Under the pieces are notes generated by a model. That model was given only the letters and a program-made list of their open reading frames with translations, was not told the origin of the DNA and made no database searches. DNA of 64,000 bases from Doryteuthis pealeii. Taxonomy: Eukaryota; Mollusca; Cephalopoda; Myopsida; Loliginidae. The DNA is taken from contig CM042143.1 of NCBI GenBank assembly GCA_023376005.1, positions 88,819,140 through 88,883,139 of the forward strand. The letters run 5' to 3'. Both the position numbers and the translations under genes were made by a program. Each line of letters opens with the position of its first letter. Within the stretch, counting starts at the first letter, position 1. Positions 49,855 to 61,401 of this stretch are shown one piece after another.

Positions 49855-50097
49855 AAAGTAAAGTCGATGGGGCGGCCTAAAGTCAGTATCAGCCAGTCAG
49901 TCTATCCCCTTTTCAATAGCGCTAGACCAAGGAGATTGTTTTTAGCATCTGAGGTGGAGCGCCACACCTATCATCAGCTCCTTACTTTACCGCACAGATA
50001 CCTGTGCTACTCATACGCTGAGTTGGCGGGGACCGGTATCGAACTACGAACCTTGTGGTTTCTAGCCGAACGCTCTACTGATTGAGCTAACCCGTTT
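49855..50097 (-). repeat. SINE-B, full length
   Basis: Reverse copy: GGGGCGGCCTAAAGTCAGTA, TTTTTAGCATCTGAGGTGGA, TCATACGCTGAGTTGGCGGG, CTCTACTGATTGAGCTAACC. Close to 15539-15775, so a recent subfamily. Confidence 0.8.
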
Positions 50098-50149
50098 ATA
50101 GAATGTTAAAACACCTGTCAATTATTGTAAGATTCAAATAGTTGTTGGT

Positions 50150-50480
50150 TGGGTTTTACGGCATGTCAATCCTAGTTGGGTAATTTTATGCCAAAGATAT
50201 TCATTTTTGAACCTCAACATCAGAGAGTTGGAACAATCATATAGGTGCCAGGGCTTCATGTAACCAATTGATTGAGTGGAGTGTTGCATGTCATGGACAG
50301 CTCAACCAGCAGGGTTCCATCCTTAAGCATCATGGGTTGCCATCCATGGTCAACAGGTGGCTCCATTGGGGGAGAGGTCTTACCACTTGCAGAGGTGCAG
50401 TTGGTGTATATTCTAAAGCCCCAGCGACAGGGCTGATTCAAATAAGGAAATTCAATATTGGATGGTAACAAATTGCACAA
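50150..50480 (-). repeat. SINE-D, internally shortened
   Basis: T2 tail GGCATGTCAATCCTAGTTGG, then GGAGTGTTGCATGTCATGGA, GGTCAACAGGTGGCTCCATT, AAGCCCCAGCGACAGGGCTG. Followed 45 bases later by an inverted relative. Confidence 0.75.
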
Positions 50481-50524
50481 GTCATCTGGGTATTAACCAG
50501 TAAGAATGAAGCATTCATTCATGA

Positions 50525-50985
50525 AAACCAGCCCTGTCGGCTGAGGTTATAGAATATGTTGAGTGCACCTCTGCACAGTGGTAAAACGTCACTCAATGGG
50601 GCCACCTTTTGTCTGTAGTTGGCAACCCATAATACCTGAGAGGATTGTGATTGCTGAGCGGCCTTTGACCTGGGTTTTAAGTGGTCTCGTGGCATGCAAC
50701 ACACCACTTTGGCCCCAACCGATCAATTGGCAGGGCATGTCAAGCCCTAACTATATGATAGCCCCAACCATATTCTTCAAAATTACTCTTAGGGCAAACA
50801 CCCAACCCTTTTTATCATATAGGGTGCTAGGTGATGGCTGAGGGTCAACCACCTGTATTTATTAATACACATGAAGTTAATGAAAATTATTTCTTAAACA
50901 AATAATAATGAAAAAAATTAACAACCCGCTTAAAAATTAAATAACCCACAAGGGTTGATATGCCATTAAACCAAGACAATCACAT
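50525..50985 (+). repeat. SINE-D, internally shortened, + orientation
   Basis: Starts CAGCCCTGTCGGCTGAGGTT, then GCACCTCTGCACAG, GGCATGCAACACACCACTTT, CCAACCGATCAATTGGC, and ends in T2 tail GGGTTGATATGCCATTAAAC. The only well-kept + oriented copy of the family. Confidence 0.75.
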
Positions 50986-50997
50986 TAAAATGTCTGA

Positions 50998-51000
<3 letters not shown>

Positions 51001-51042
<42 letters not shown>
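51001..51042 (+). repeat. A-tract, ~42 bases
   Basis: Lies between the SINE-D 3' end and HelA; it could include the SINE tail. Confidence 0.95.
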
Positions 51043-51044
<2 letters not shown>

Positions 51045-51045
51045 A

Positions 51046-51470
51046 TACTAATACTTGTATTCCTTTAAAGTACGACCATTATCATCTTGCAACACCCTCT
51101 GGTTAAAAATAAGACTGTCCAAATCGCCCAAGATGAAATGCAAAAATTTAGATCCAGATTATCTGGTGTTGCTTATCTGCTGAATTTCTTATGAGTCATC
51201 ACCTCAGTTAAATAATGGACCATTTCATTTCTATTATAAAGAAAGGAAAAAAGGACATGCTACACAGAAAAAATATAAGGAAGAAAGAATAGGGAAAAGA
51301 TAGAGAGAGGGGGTAAGTGTGTGGAAACGATAATGCTAATCTGCTTCAATCGGACATGATGAAAAGAAAGAAGAGAGAGAGAGATAAAGGAAGATTATTA
51401 TACTTTTTACATATTGAAATATTTGCAGTAGCTCTTAAGTAAATGTGTGTATATCCACTGTCCCTGCTAG
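51046..51470 (+). mobile_element. HelA, full length
   Basis: ACTAATACTTGTATTCC start; TTGCAACACCCTCTGG and TGGTGTTGCTTATCTGC; end GTCCCTGCTAG before T (51471). The terminal hairpin is eroded. Confidence 0.75.
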
Positions 51471-51569
51471 TATAATAAAAGTGATATTCTTTAAGAAAGA
51501 ACTCATATGCACCACCCCACCGTGTGCTAAAAAGTATTGAGAGTAGCTTCATAATTTTCTTTCAAATCA

Positions 51570-51570
51570 G

Positions 51571-51648
<78 letters not shown>

Positions 51649-51660
51649 TGTGTGTGTGTA
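51570..51660 (+). repeat. (TA)n(TG)n microsatellite
   Basis: About 38 TA units followed by GTGTGTGTGTGT; the longest TA array here. Confidence 0.95.
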
Positions 51661-52639
51661 TATGTGAGAATTAAAAAAATTTTTTTTTTTTTAATTTTTT
51701 TTACAAATTGTGTGACATATTATGCTGTGTGGTATTTGAACAATTTTTACAGATTATTACAATCAGGAAATTGAATCTTTCAAGTATACGGCAAATCTGA
51801 CACTATAATTCTCAGAGAAGGAATGGAGGAACCTGGGATACTTTTCTAGACGCCCACATACTAGAGACAGATGGTCTGGTTATTTTCTTATTTTTCCCTT
51901 TTTTTTTAGTGGTCAGTAATAAAAAAGGCAATGTCCAAGTGGATAGGTAATCAATTTAAATAAAAAATAAAAAATAAAAATTTTTATTTGTTTTTTTAAA
52001 GTATATTCCTTTTTCTTTTTTTGTTATCATTGTCATATCTCAAGGATAAGTGCTGAGTAGACATCTGTTGTTTGATAGATATTTATCTTTTTCTAGTTTG
52101 GACAAAAGGAAATCATTCTTTTTAATCTAAGTTTTATGAGGAAGTATTTAATGTGTGGGTGAAAAAGGAAATAATCCCAGAAAACACATTTTCCAAACAA
52201 GTAGTGCCTTCACTGGGAAGGGGAAAGATTTCTGCTATGGGTTCTTATATATTCAGCCCTGCTATTTAGCGTTGAGTCAGGTGGTTCCAGTGGAGTTGAG
52301 ATGGTGTGTGTGTGTGTGTGTAGTGGTGGTGGTGGGAGGAGATAGTGTCATCTGTTGGGCCAAATTGCTAGTATTGGTCTGCTATCACTAACACACACAA
52401 GAAAATGAAGATGACCAAAGGGAAACCCTCACAGATCTCTGAAAACAGTGTCGGGTTTGACCCAAGCTATAACCTGAAAATAAAGACACTTTGTACACCC
52501 AGTGATAAAATAAAAATAAAAACATGAATTTGGCACAACGAGATCAAGATTTGTTTTTTATTAACAAAATGAGCTAAATAAAATACGGCATGCCTACAAA
52601 GTCAGAAAACAGCATAGATCACATGACTTTCAGAAACAT

Positions 52640-52870
52640 TTTTTTTTACGCTCAGATTTGCCGAGGCATGGAATAAACTGCCTGCATTCGTTGTAAACTG
52701 CTGAAACACTGCATCTTTCAAAGCCTCCATGCTTCCTGTAATCTGCGAACACTATACCTGATACTCCCATTCACACACATATGCCAACACATACATGTAT
52801 ATTATTACTGTATGCTATTCATGTTACTGACACTAATACATTATTCTATGTACTAGACATGAGACTTTGA
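52640..52870 (+). mobile_element. LINE 3'-terminal remnant (family J)
   Basis: Forward frame reads FAEAWNKLPAFVVNC, stop, NTASFKA, like the WNxLPxxVVxAxSxxxFKxxLD end of LINE pol proteins. It then shares CACTATACCTGATAC with 2270-2288. Confidence 0.5.
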
Positions 52871-53279
52871 TGAGTGGTGGTGCACCTGAGCACTGGACAC
52901 AATAAATTTCATTATTTTAAAAAACAAAGGACTTTATTTGTATTTCAGCAAAAGTTAAATTGATTCTTGTGATCTGTTTAGTTTTTGAACTAAGGAATTA
53001 ATTTTGTTGAGCTACTTTTGTAGATCTTAAAGACTATGAGAGAATGCTTTATGCAATCATAAGATTTTCACATTCAATAAGATGTAATAGTCCGAATAAT
53101 CCAAATTATCAAGCCTCATCTCAAAAAGTCAGAGAAATAATAAGAGGCAATTAGAAACCACCAAGATTATACATTTATAATGAGCTAACATTTGAATAGG
53201 AGAACCTCTACTCAACATTACCAAACCATTCCCACTATGGCAGGGTGGTAACAATGTGGTAGTGCCAGAGTTATGCCAT

Positions 53280-53625
53280 CCAGAACTCAAGTTCCTGGTA
53301 GGGTCTTGCAAGACTGATTGGTCTGGCACCCAGTGGTATTAGGGCCACAACCCTGCTAAAGGGGCTCTGGTGAAAATCTAAAGGGTATCTATCATCATCA
53401 GGAATCAATGGCTTTTGGTGTATTTGTCACTGCGTCTGTGGAAAATTTGCGGTAAACAAAGGCATCTCCTCTCCCTGATCGGGATATGCAGGCAGGGTTT
53501 GGAGACCACTTGTGAATTTCCTATTCCCTTATTACTCTTTTCATGAATTCACTATCTTGTTCATTTGGGATACAGTTAATTTGATGGATGGAACCGGCTC
53601 AACCTACCCAGGGTGAATGCCGTCA
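53280..53625 (+). repeat. R2, unclassified interspersed repeat
   Basis: Inverse of 16255-16760: CCAGTGGTATTAGGGCCACA, TCATCATCAGGAATCAATGG, TGTGGAAAATTTGCGGTAAA, TGGAACCGGCTCAACC. No frame is shared by both copies. Confidence 0.55.
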
Positions 53626-53894
53626 CAACATTACCAAAGAATGTAACAGTATTTAGTTCAAAAGATTTAAAACCCTGAATAAATATTTCATCAAGTCATG
53701 AGAATTTTTCCAGGTTATAATTTGAAAGAACAAAAATAATGAATTAAGAAAAGATTCCGAAACATTTTTATAGTCTAAGAACAATCTGGAAATTAACATT
53801 TTTTTTTTAAATTGACCACCGATTATAGAATTATACAAGTTATTTATTATGAATGTAATAGTAAGTTATGTAAGTAAAAAATAAAGACATTAAA

Positions 53895-54142
53895 ATTTCA
53901 GTACATTTTGATAGTTGTAGCAATGTTAGTATGGTTGCATCAATTGGAATGTAACAAAATGCCTGGAGAAAAAGTTAGATGGGAACTATGCTGCATTGAA
54001 AAATGCAGCCCTGCCACTCACCTCCCATCTAAAACCATTTATTGGTTCTGTGCAGACACTGGATGCTGTCTAGAGAACTTGCCAATAGGGATAGATGACA
54101 AGAGAAAGAGGGAATCTGTGCTATCAGCATGCCTTGATATAT
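53895..54142 (+). mobile_element. LINE-E C-terminal fragment, + orientation
   Basis: Forward frame ends FCADTGCCLENLPIGIDDKR KRESV, the final segment of LINE-E (CADTGCxLEDLPxAMDDRdxW). The preceding NKMPGEKVRWELC also resembles retroelement sequence. The 5' and 3' limits are uncertain. Confidence 0.6.
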
Positions 54143-54349
54143 AAAACCCTTTAGGTATAACCAACCTAGATGATATTACTTTTTTTGTCTACATAAGCAA
54201 CAGCCTATGATTCTTTAAAAAATAAAAAAGTAAAACCAAACTAGTATCCTTTGTTAATCTGATTTAGTATTGTACTTTGAATCTCAGTTACCACCACTGA
54301 CTGTTTAGTACCATATAGTTTAAAATCTCATGTAATAATTTTTTCTCTC

Positions 54350-54805
54350 TATTTAACCCATAGATGGGACCCTAACAGGTACTACCACTCCAGGTCAGAG
54401 TGGACCTGGGAGCAATGGTGATGAAGGAGTACTCCAGAATTGGAACTTCACCATCAGATGGAGTTTAATGTCGTACTCAGGACAATGACTTGGCCATCGC
54501 CTTCTAGCACATATGGTAAAAAGGGTTGGGGCTTGCCATAAGGGCAATAGGGTTAGGGTAATCATATAGGTGCTAGGGCTTGACATGACCAGCCAGTTGA
54601 TCAGAGGTGGCCATTTCGACGATCCATCTAACCTAATTGAGAGCCAAAGTGGAGTGTTGCATGTCATGGACTGCTCAGCTATCAGGGATCCGTTCTTAAG
54701 CATCACGGGTTGCCATCCACAGCTGGGGGTGGGGTCTTACCCCTCTGCAGACGTGCAGTCGGTGTATTCTAAAGCCCCAGGTGACAAGGCCGAGAAATCT
54801 TTCAG
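54350..54805 (-). repeat. SINE-D without T2 tail
   Basis: Starts at AACCCATAGATGGGACCC, then CACTCCAGGTCAGAGTGGAC, GCTTGACATGACCAGCC, GGAGTGTTGCATGTCATGG, CCTCTGCAGACGTGCAGTCG, CCCCAGGTGACAAGGCCGA. Confidence 0.75.
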
Positions 54806-54930
54806 GTTCAACATTTAAAAAAAAGGTATGGCCTCGTGCCAGACAAAGCTCAAATGTTAGAATTGCAAAGCACTTATACAGAAAAGTGTATGTATTCTAT
54901 ATCTGACGACTACAAATGTCTCCTAATCTT

Positions 54931-54951
54931 AAAAAAAAAAAAAAAAAAAAA
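54931..54951 (+). repeat. A-tract
   Basis: About 21 A. Confidence 0.95.
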
Positions 54952-55309
54952 ATTTTGATATCAATGTAATTATTGCTGACTGTTCATTTCAACCAGAAGA
55001 ATCAAATTACTATTATTGACTTTTTACATACAGATATATCTAAAAGCTTTTAGAGAATAGAATATACATTTTTAACTTGTTAAAAAGTCATTGATGTAAA
55101 TTAGATCAAAAGTGTCACAGATGGTTCATGCATGATAATAACTAAAATGGAGTTAGAGTGATTCAGTTTGAAGCTTTTTACACATGGACGAATTGAAGTA
55201 ATTAAAACATTCTTTTTATAAATAAAATTTAGTTTGGATTGTGTTTTTGCTATTTTTTATAATCATGACAAAAAAAACAAAAAAACACTTGACTAAAATG
55301 TTTTTCATC

Positions 55310-55660
55310 AAAAATCGTATAGCATTGACAGCATGGATACCCATGCCAACTGTCTCTATTGGTCAATGCCCCTGGCAGGTGCTCTATATGGCACTTGGAA
55401 TCTGCACAGAGCTGACTGATGAAGGTTTTTGCTGGTCGGTCTACACGGGTTTGTCTATATGTAAGTGTCCAGAGGAGAATGTAACTTATGAGTTCGTCCT
55501 TGCTTCTACAGCAGTGTCCTGCAGGTCTTGTTTGTCTTACTTAGATGGTTTGTGTGATAGGAGGCAAGTGGCTGTACAGCAGCTTCCCTTTGGGGGTACT
55601 GTTTTCTAGATTTGTTCAAAACAAGACTCAGCATCCTTGTGTAGTTCTCATCCAGCTTTT
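55310..55660 (-). mobile_element. LINE-E C-terminal fragment
   Basis: The reverse strand carries the CWRSKDELIS and EDLPGAMD-type region; the + strand shows the family blocks GCCCCTGGCAGGTGCTC, GAGTTCGTCCTTGCTTC, GTGTGATAGGAGGCAAGTGG. The 122-codon + frame is an antisense shadow. Confidence 0.7.
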
Positions 55661-56629
55661 TTTTTTTTTAAATTTAAATAAAAGATCTTAATTACTTGAG
55701 ACTATAATTAATTCTTAAATTCAAACTACTTTTATCATTCATTTTATTTTTGGTTCACCATCTACTTCACCGTTTACTTACAAAGATAAAGTATTAAGAG
55801 AACTGGTCTGAAATTAATGTTGAAAATTCCTCCAAGAAATTTGAACAATATAAAAAATTATAATTAGTTTTCTTTAGTTAAATAATAATAAAAAAAAAAT
55901 CTAAAAAATTAACAAATAAATGAATGAATAAAAAAGTTTTCAATGCTTTATTAAAAAAAAATTTTTAAAAAGATTTAAAAAAATTAAATTCTCAAAAGTT
56001 TCCTTGGATTGAATTAATTCAACAATTTTAATTGCCACTCAGAGTAAATCTATCGCCTTAACAAAATCTATAATGATCAATTACTGATTATTCTGACAAA
56101 AGCAAAGATGTATGAATATCTACTTTTAATTCTGGAGTTTTTAACACCTACACAAACAAAGTAAAAGTAATTTTGGAAGGTTTATTCTAAAGTGGATAGA
56201 TTCAAAGATTGCTTAAAAGTATTTAAAAAAAAAAAAAAAAGAAGATATTTGCCAGCCAGTATATGTGATAAAAAGAGCATCTGTTCATACTGATCCCCTG
56301 CCCCCACCCCCACAAGTTACACAGCTTGAACCTTTGCAGTTCAGCCTCCTCCTATCAATAATAATGGACTCTATATAAGATTGGCATGTTTTGAGATAGA
56401 CCCTGCTTACAAGCCAGAAAAATGTATTTATATAATAAAATAACATGGAATCTAATAATATAACATTTTACAGCTGTAAACAAATCTGAATTAAAAACAT
56501 ACTATGTAGAAATTAGGTTACTTTTATAAGTAGGAAAAAAATATACACAATAGTAAATATTTTAAAAAGGTTGTTTACTGCTATGATTCATTAAAAATAA
56601 ATATATCCATAGTATATCTAGAGATGTAA

Positions 56630-56905
56630 TGGAGGCGCGTGGTGTAATGGTTTCTGTCATAGGAAAGTGACACAGCGAGACGAGTTCAAATCATTGACAA
56701 GGCTGTTTGCATTTCAGTGCTAATACCATTGGGAAAGGTATGAATTTAACTATTCTTCCATTAGTTATGGATAAATAGTAAGGCAGGCTGGGCTCCTAAA
56801 CACTGGTTAGACAACCAATCTCTAAGAGAAGGGAAACTGAATTCAAACCTGTTAAATTACACCTAAGAAATTGGCCTTGAATCGCATCCTGTTCGGAGAG
56901 ACATA
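56630..56905 (+). repeat. SINE-A, full length
   Basis: Head GGAGGCGCGTGGTGTAATGG, GACGAGTTCAAATC; core AGTGCTAATACCATTGGGAA; T1 tail ATCGCATCCTGTTCGG. Confidence 0.8.
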
Positions 56906-57764
56906 GAGACCTTTTGAAATGGCCATTGTAACTTGTGCCACCAATTTTACAAAGTTTCTCCAAGAGAGTTATAACCTATTCTTGCAAACTAAAGAATTCA
57001 AACATATGGACAATTACATATCATTTATGCCTATTAGAAATGAAATGAACATTTGCTATAATGTTTTATAGAACTAATTTGTTAAAAAAATTGTTATTTT
57101 AGACAAATGTTTGTTGAACCTATGTTCAGTAACGTGTCCAGTTGGTAATTTGACAATGGGTCTTTGAAAGTGACTTAAAACAATCACTTCAGGAAATTTG
57201 TTATTGAAAGACATAATCAGGTATAAAATGGCAAACATTTTATATATTACTTCTTGATTATTCAGATAAGTGGGGGAAAAATAAAAAAATAAAAAAAAGC
57301 TTCACGTGTTTTTACCAATATAAATGAAAATATAATTATGATTTTTTGTATGTTGTCATTTTACACACCACAGTTAAGATGAGGACAAGAGTCCAAATTA
57401 TACACATCAAGCCTTATCTAAAAAAAAAAAATTCAGACAAATAATAAATGAAAATCTTTTCCTAAAATTACAGTACTAATTTATTGCCACGGTAACTGCT
57501 TTAAAATATTATTTTGAACAAAAATTTTATCTGAATTTTCTTATTGCATATTTATTAGCATGCAAATTGTAACAACTACAATAAATTTGGGCATAGTAAA
57601 AAAAAACAAACAAAAAAAAAAAAAAAGAAAACTTTTGTAATGTGATTATGACTAATGTTCTGAAAGATGCTGTAATGTCCAACAGTAAATAAAATTCATT
57701 GGCTTATATACTGAAACATAATTTCACTGTGTATATATTTAGTTTTGAATCTTTTTCAATGAAA

Positions 57765-57960
57765 AGTTTCATCATCATCAAGCCATGCTGACAGCACAGA
57801 TTCCCATGATTCTCTCACCACCCATCCCTGGTAAGTCCTCCACATGGCATCCAGTGTTCACACAGAGCTGATGAATTTAAGTTTTTTTGCCAACACTGGT
57901 GTGTCCATGTGTAGGTGTCCACAAAAGAATGTCAATTAGGAGTTCACCCTTAAATATTGG
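57765..57960 (-). mobile_element. LINE-E C-terminal fragment
   Basis: Minus strand encodes the NTGC/VEDLPGMGG/ERIMGI stretch of the family; + blocks CTGGTAAGTCCTCCACATGG and GTGTCCACAAAAGAATGTC. It is joined to family G. Confidence 0.65.
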
Positions 57961-58200
57961 AAATTCCATCAAGTGTACAAAAATTGTAGCAGGAGTTTAC
58001 AGAGATTGAACTTGTAACTTCCAGGTTGTGAGTGGTGACTCATGGTAAGCCTCCTATCACCTACAGTTGGTTGGAGTGGTTTGGTTGGTTGGGAGCCATA
58101 AAAGCAGAGGCAGTCTCTCTCTCTGGGGCAAATCACTGGCTTAGCTGAATGAATAACGGGTGTCCGTAGCAGTCTTACCAACAACGCTTGTGTGAAAAGA
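57960..58200 (-). repeat. Family G, unclassified interspersed repeat
   Basis: Inverse of 46190-46390 (GATTGAACTTGTAACTTCC, GTGAGTGGTGACTCATGG, GTTGGAGTGGTTTGGTTGG, CATAAAAGCAGAGGCAGTCT). It separates two LINE-E pieces, so it may have inserted into a longer LINE-E copy. Confidence 0.5.
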
Positions 58201-58249
58201 CCAGAAGAATTTTGTTTAAAGACTTGTACACAATATAAATCATCATTAG

Positions 58250-58630
58250 GTTGTGTTGACAATATGGATACCTGTGACTCTTACCAACTGTCCCTGTTGG
58301 TCATCGCACCTGGCAAGGCTTCCGCATGACATCCAGAAACTGCACAGAGCTAATTGATATAGGTTTTGCTGGCTGGACTACACTGGTGTGTCCATGCATA
58401 GGTGTCCACAGAAGAATGTCATGAGTTCATTCTTGCTTCTCTAGCTTACTTGAGTGATTTGTGTGATAGGTTGCCAAACACATTTTTGTGGGGTGCTGCT
58501 TCTAGGATTTGTTCAAGACAATACATAGCATTTTGTTAGAGTCCAAGTGGTGCAGCCATACAGTAATACTGACATAGCCACAACTTGGAAGAATTTTTGC
58601 TTTATCTTATCAGAGATCAGATTTCCATAC
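58250..58630 (-). mobile_element. LINE-E C-terminal fragment, longest
   Basis: Extends from the EDLP end (about 58320) to the upstream part AGAGTCCAAGTGGTGCAGCC and GAAGAATTTTTGCTTTATC. The minus strand gives YGCTTWTL-like wording just after the RT core. Confidence 0.7.
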
Positions 58631-58720
58631 AATCAAATTTTTATATTAGTCTTGTTCAATCTGATTTTTTACTGTCATAATAAGATAGGATAATATTACA
58701 AAACCAAAGATATTTATATA

Positions 58721-58735
58721 AAAAAAAAAAAAAAA
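58721..58735 (+). repeat. A-tract
   Basis: About 16 A. Confidence 0.9.
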
Positions 58736-58852
58736 GTCAGTTTTGTTCTACTTAAATTAAATTTATTCTCCCATTTAAAAAAGGAAGAACAAGAAAAAAA
58801 TATCACCACATTGATATAATTTTATAAACATCTTTAAAAACAGTTTAGGGTA

Positions 58853-59095
58853 GGTTTAGCTCAGTTGGTAGAGCACCTATCTAGGAATTGCAAAGTTCTT
58901 GGTTTGATAATGGTCTTCGCCAACTCAGCGCATGAGTAGCACAGCTCGCATAATCTAATCTGTGTGGTAAAGTTGGAAGTTGATAGCTGTGGCACTACCT
59001 CAGCAAAAACAATCTCCCTGGTCTAGTGCTAGCAAAAAGGGGATAGACTCCCTTACTGTCCAACTGATACTGACAATAGGCCACTCTGCCAATTC
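58853..59095 (+). repeat. SINE-B, full length
   Basis: Head GGTTTAGCTCAGTTGGTAGA, GGTTTGATAATGG; body ACTCAGCGCATGAGTAGCAC, TGGTCTAGTGCTAGCAAAAA; end TAGGCCACTCTGCCAATT. Confidence 0.8.
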
Positions 59096-59408
59096 TTACA
59101 GAGCAAAGAATCTTATAGATAATTAATATAAATGTACTTTTAAGTTTGTCCTTGAAAGGATTGTTTCTTGCCTAATAAATGGAAACTTTTTTTTTTAATG
59201 GAGTGAGGCACCTTTTTTGGATAAGGCCAACATTAGTTTCATTTTACACCAGGAGGAGAATTGGCAGGTTTTTAAAATCAATAAAACAAGTAATGCTCTA
59301 ATAAGAGCAACAATCAAAAAGATCCTTCAAGCCGCAGTCGCATATTCACTTAGTCAATCAAAGATTCGGAAACTAATATTTCAAAGTCATTTTTCAGTTT
59401 ATATTGAA

Positions 59409-59430
59409 AAAAAAAAAAAAAAAAAAAAAA
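59409..59430 (+). repeat. A-tract
   Basis: About 23 A after TTTATATTG. Confidence 0.95.
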
Positions 59431-59848
59431 GTTTATAATTTACACAATTCTCAAGCATATATAAATAATCTTCTGATACTAAAGAGAAAGCCTCATTGAT
59501 GTTTGTCCTCATCTTCAACCACTAAGCTAAAGTCATATTTTCTTTGGTGGTTGTCATTATCTAAAATCTTCTGATAAAGAGTCAAAAAGATAGGTTACTA
59601 CCAGTTTTATTCTTTCAGCCTATAAAAGAGATAAAATTAGTCATAGAGAAAGAAAACTGGAGGATTTTATGTGCCTTTTTTTTAAACTTATAAAGTTAAG
59701 AGGAATAAAAGCTATGAAAATATATTATGAGCTTCTTGGCTGCTTCACCTGAAAGGTTGGAATCAATGAAATGGAACAAGTAGACAAGCTATTTATTTAC
59801 TATTATAGCACAACACCAAAAACTTCATGGTCTAATTCATTTTTAATA

Positions 59849-59938
59849 TCTATATACGATAAAGAATGTGTCTGTAACTGAAACTATGTAATTTAATTTA
59901 TAGTCAAAATCATTAATACATAGAATGAATAATAACAT
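59849..59938 (+). mobile_element. HelB, 5' end only
   Basis: TCTATATACGATAAAGAATG, TCTGTAACTGAAACTATG and AGTCAAAATCATTAATAC match the HelB 5' region. It then passes into a TA microsatellite. Confidence 0.6.
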
Positions 59939-59939
59939 G

Positions 59940-59951
59940 TGTATATATATA

Positions 59952-60001
<50 letters not shown>
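59940..60001 (+). repeat. (TA)n microsatellite
   Basis: About 30 TA units with one phase shift. Confidence 0.95.
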
Positions 60002-60324
60002 TCAGAAATTAAGTATGCAACATTAAAATGGTCCACATTGTTAAAAGTTTTAATAAATATATGCCTGGCATTGATTTATATAGTTTGTTTTATTTTAATA
60101 TAAATTTAAAGTTATATAGAGTTTTATGAGAAAATTATTTACAAACAAGAAATAGTCATATAATCTTCTATGTAAAATTTTATATTTTATTATACGATGA
60201 ATAAAAAGAAGGTCTCTTTTGATTATAGTATCATAAAATTTTGTTTTATGACAGACAATCAAAACATAATACTTTTGCCCCCCCCCTCCCCAGGAAAACA
60301 TTAGATATTTTAATTAATTTGGAT

Positions 60325-60514
60325 TTAACTGTTAGAAAGTTGGTTTTGTTAGAAAGAAAATATGTTTATTTAAATTTTGACAGCAAAATTATTTTTTGTC
60401 TATTATTATTATTATTATATATAAAAAAAAAATCCGTTTACATTTTTTTTATGAAAGAGCATGGCAAAAATTAATTTTTACTTTGCCTGGAGGGCAGATT
60501 TTTTTTTTTGCTAG
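60325..60514 (+). mobile_element. HelC, Helitron-like
   Basis: Shares blocks with 41455-41627. It ends TGCCTGGAGGGCA (4-bp hairpin), T-run, GCTAG before T, the same 3' end type as HelB. Confidence 0.55.
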
Positions 60515-60704
60515 TATCTTTAAACTTAGTATATTGCTTTAATATTTATATGTTAATTTTTAGCCAGAGATTAATTTTATTTTTATTTTCATGAGGAGCA
60601 AAAGCAAATGGTTTTATAGATATTCCATACAATATGTCTTCATCAATTGCCTTTATTAAAACATCTTATTGAATCAGACTCTTTCCCGTAATCAAAGATT
60701 AGTT

Positions 60705-60880
60705 GATTGGTTTTTATGGCAAGTCAACCTTTGTGGGGTTATTTAAAACCAAAAACATTGTTTTATTCATTCTTGATGGGTATTCTTCTTTAAAACACAT
60801 TTTTTTTCTATTTTACTCATAGATGGGATCCTAACATGTACTATCACTTTGAGTCCACTCTGACCAAAAGATTAGTGATC
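60705..60880 (-). repeat. SINE-D, 5'-truncated
   Basis: T2 tail GGCAAGTCAACCTTTGTGGG, then CATAGATGGGATCCTAACAT, GTACTATCACTTTGAGTC. Confidence 0.7.
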
Positions 60881-61317
60881 AGAATGAATAGGGATTGGTT
60901 TTGGTAATCTTCATGAAATCTATAGATGTTAATGGATTTTTCAATTTAAAAAAAAAAAAAAAAATAATAATAATTTGCATGTTACTTTAACCATTTCAGT
61001 GTTTTGAGAGCCACATGTGATTCAGTATTTTCTGATACACGTTTGAGGGCCATATGTGACTCTCAAACCACATTTACAATAAATAAAATCTTGTGTAAAC
61101 ATTTGAGTAGAAGACACCTAATTTGCCTGAATAGTGAAAGGGTTAAGAAATATTCAAAAGAAAAACGATGTGATTGCATAAAATGATTAACAAATTCGGC
61201 AATATGGTAGATGAAGATCTTGTAATATGAAACTGATAATAAAAATAAAAAAACAAAACAAAAAAAAAACAACAGGTGACAAAATATGTTAATTTGATTT
61301 GAAATGATTTAAAATGT

Positions 61318-61401
61318 CAACAAATTTGAATAGATGGAAATTGTTTATTACAACACTGGGGAAGAATGGAAAGTAATTCATAAGCCTATTCAAATTTGTT
61401 G
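61318..61401. repeat. Inverted repeat, perfect 16-base arms
   Basis: CAACAAATTTGAATAG (61318-61333) and its exact reverse complement (61386-61401), 52-base spacer. Confidence 0.9.

Noticed and set aside
55241..55609. 122-codon plus-strand frame (and the 89-codon frame at 29722-29991)
   Set aside because: Antisense of the LINE-E C-terminus, which is encoded on the minus strand.
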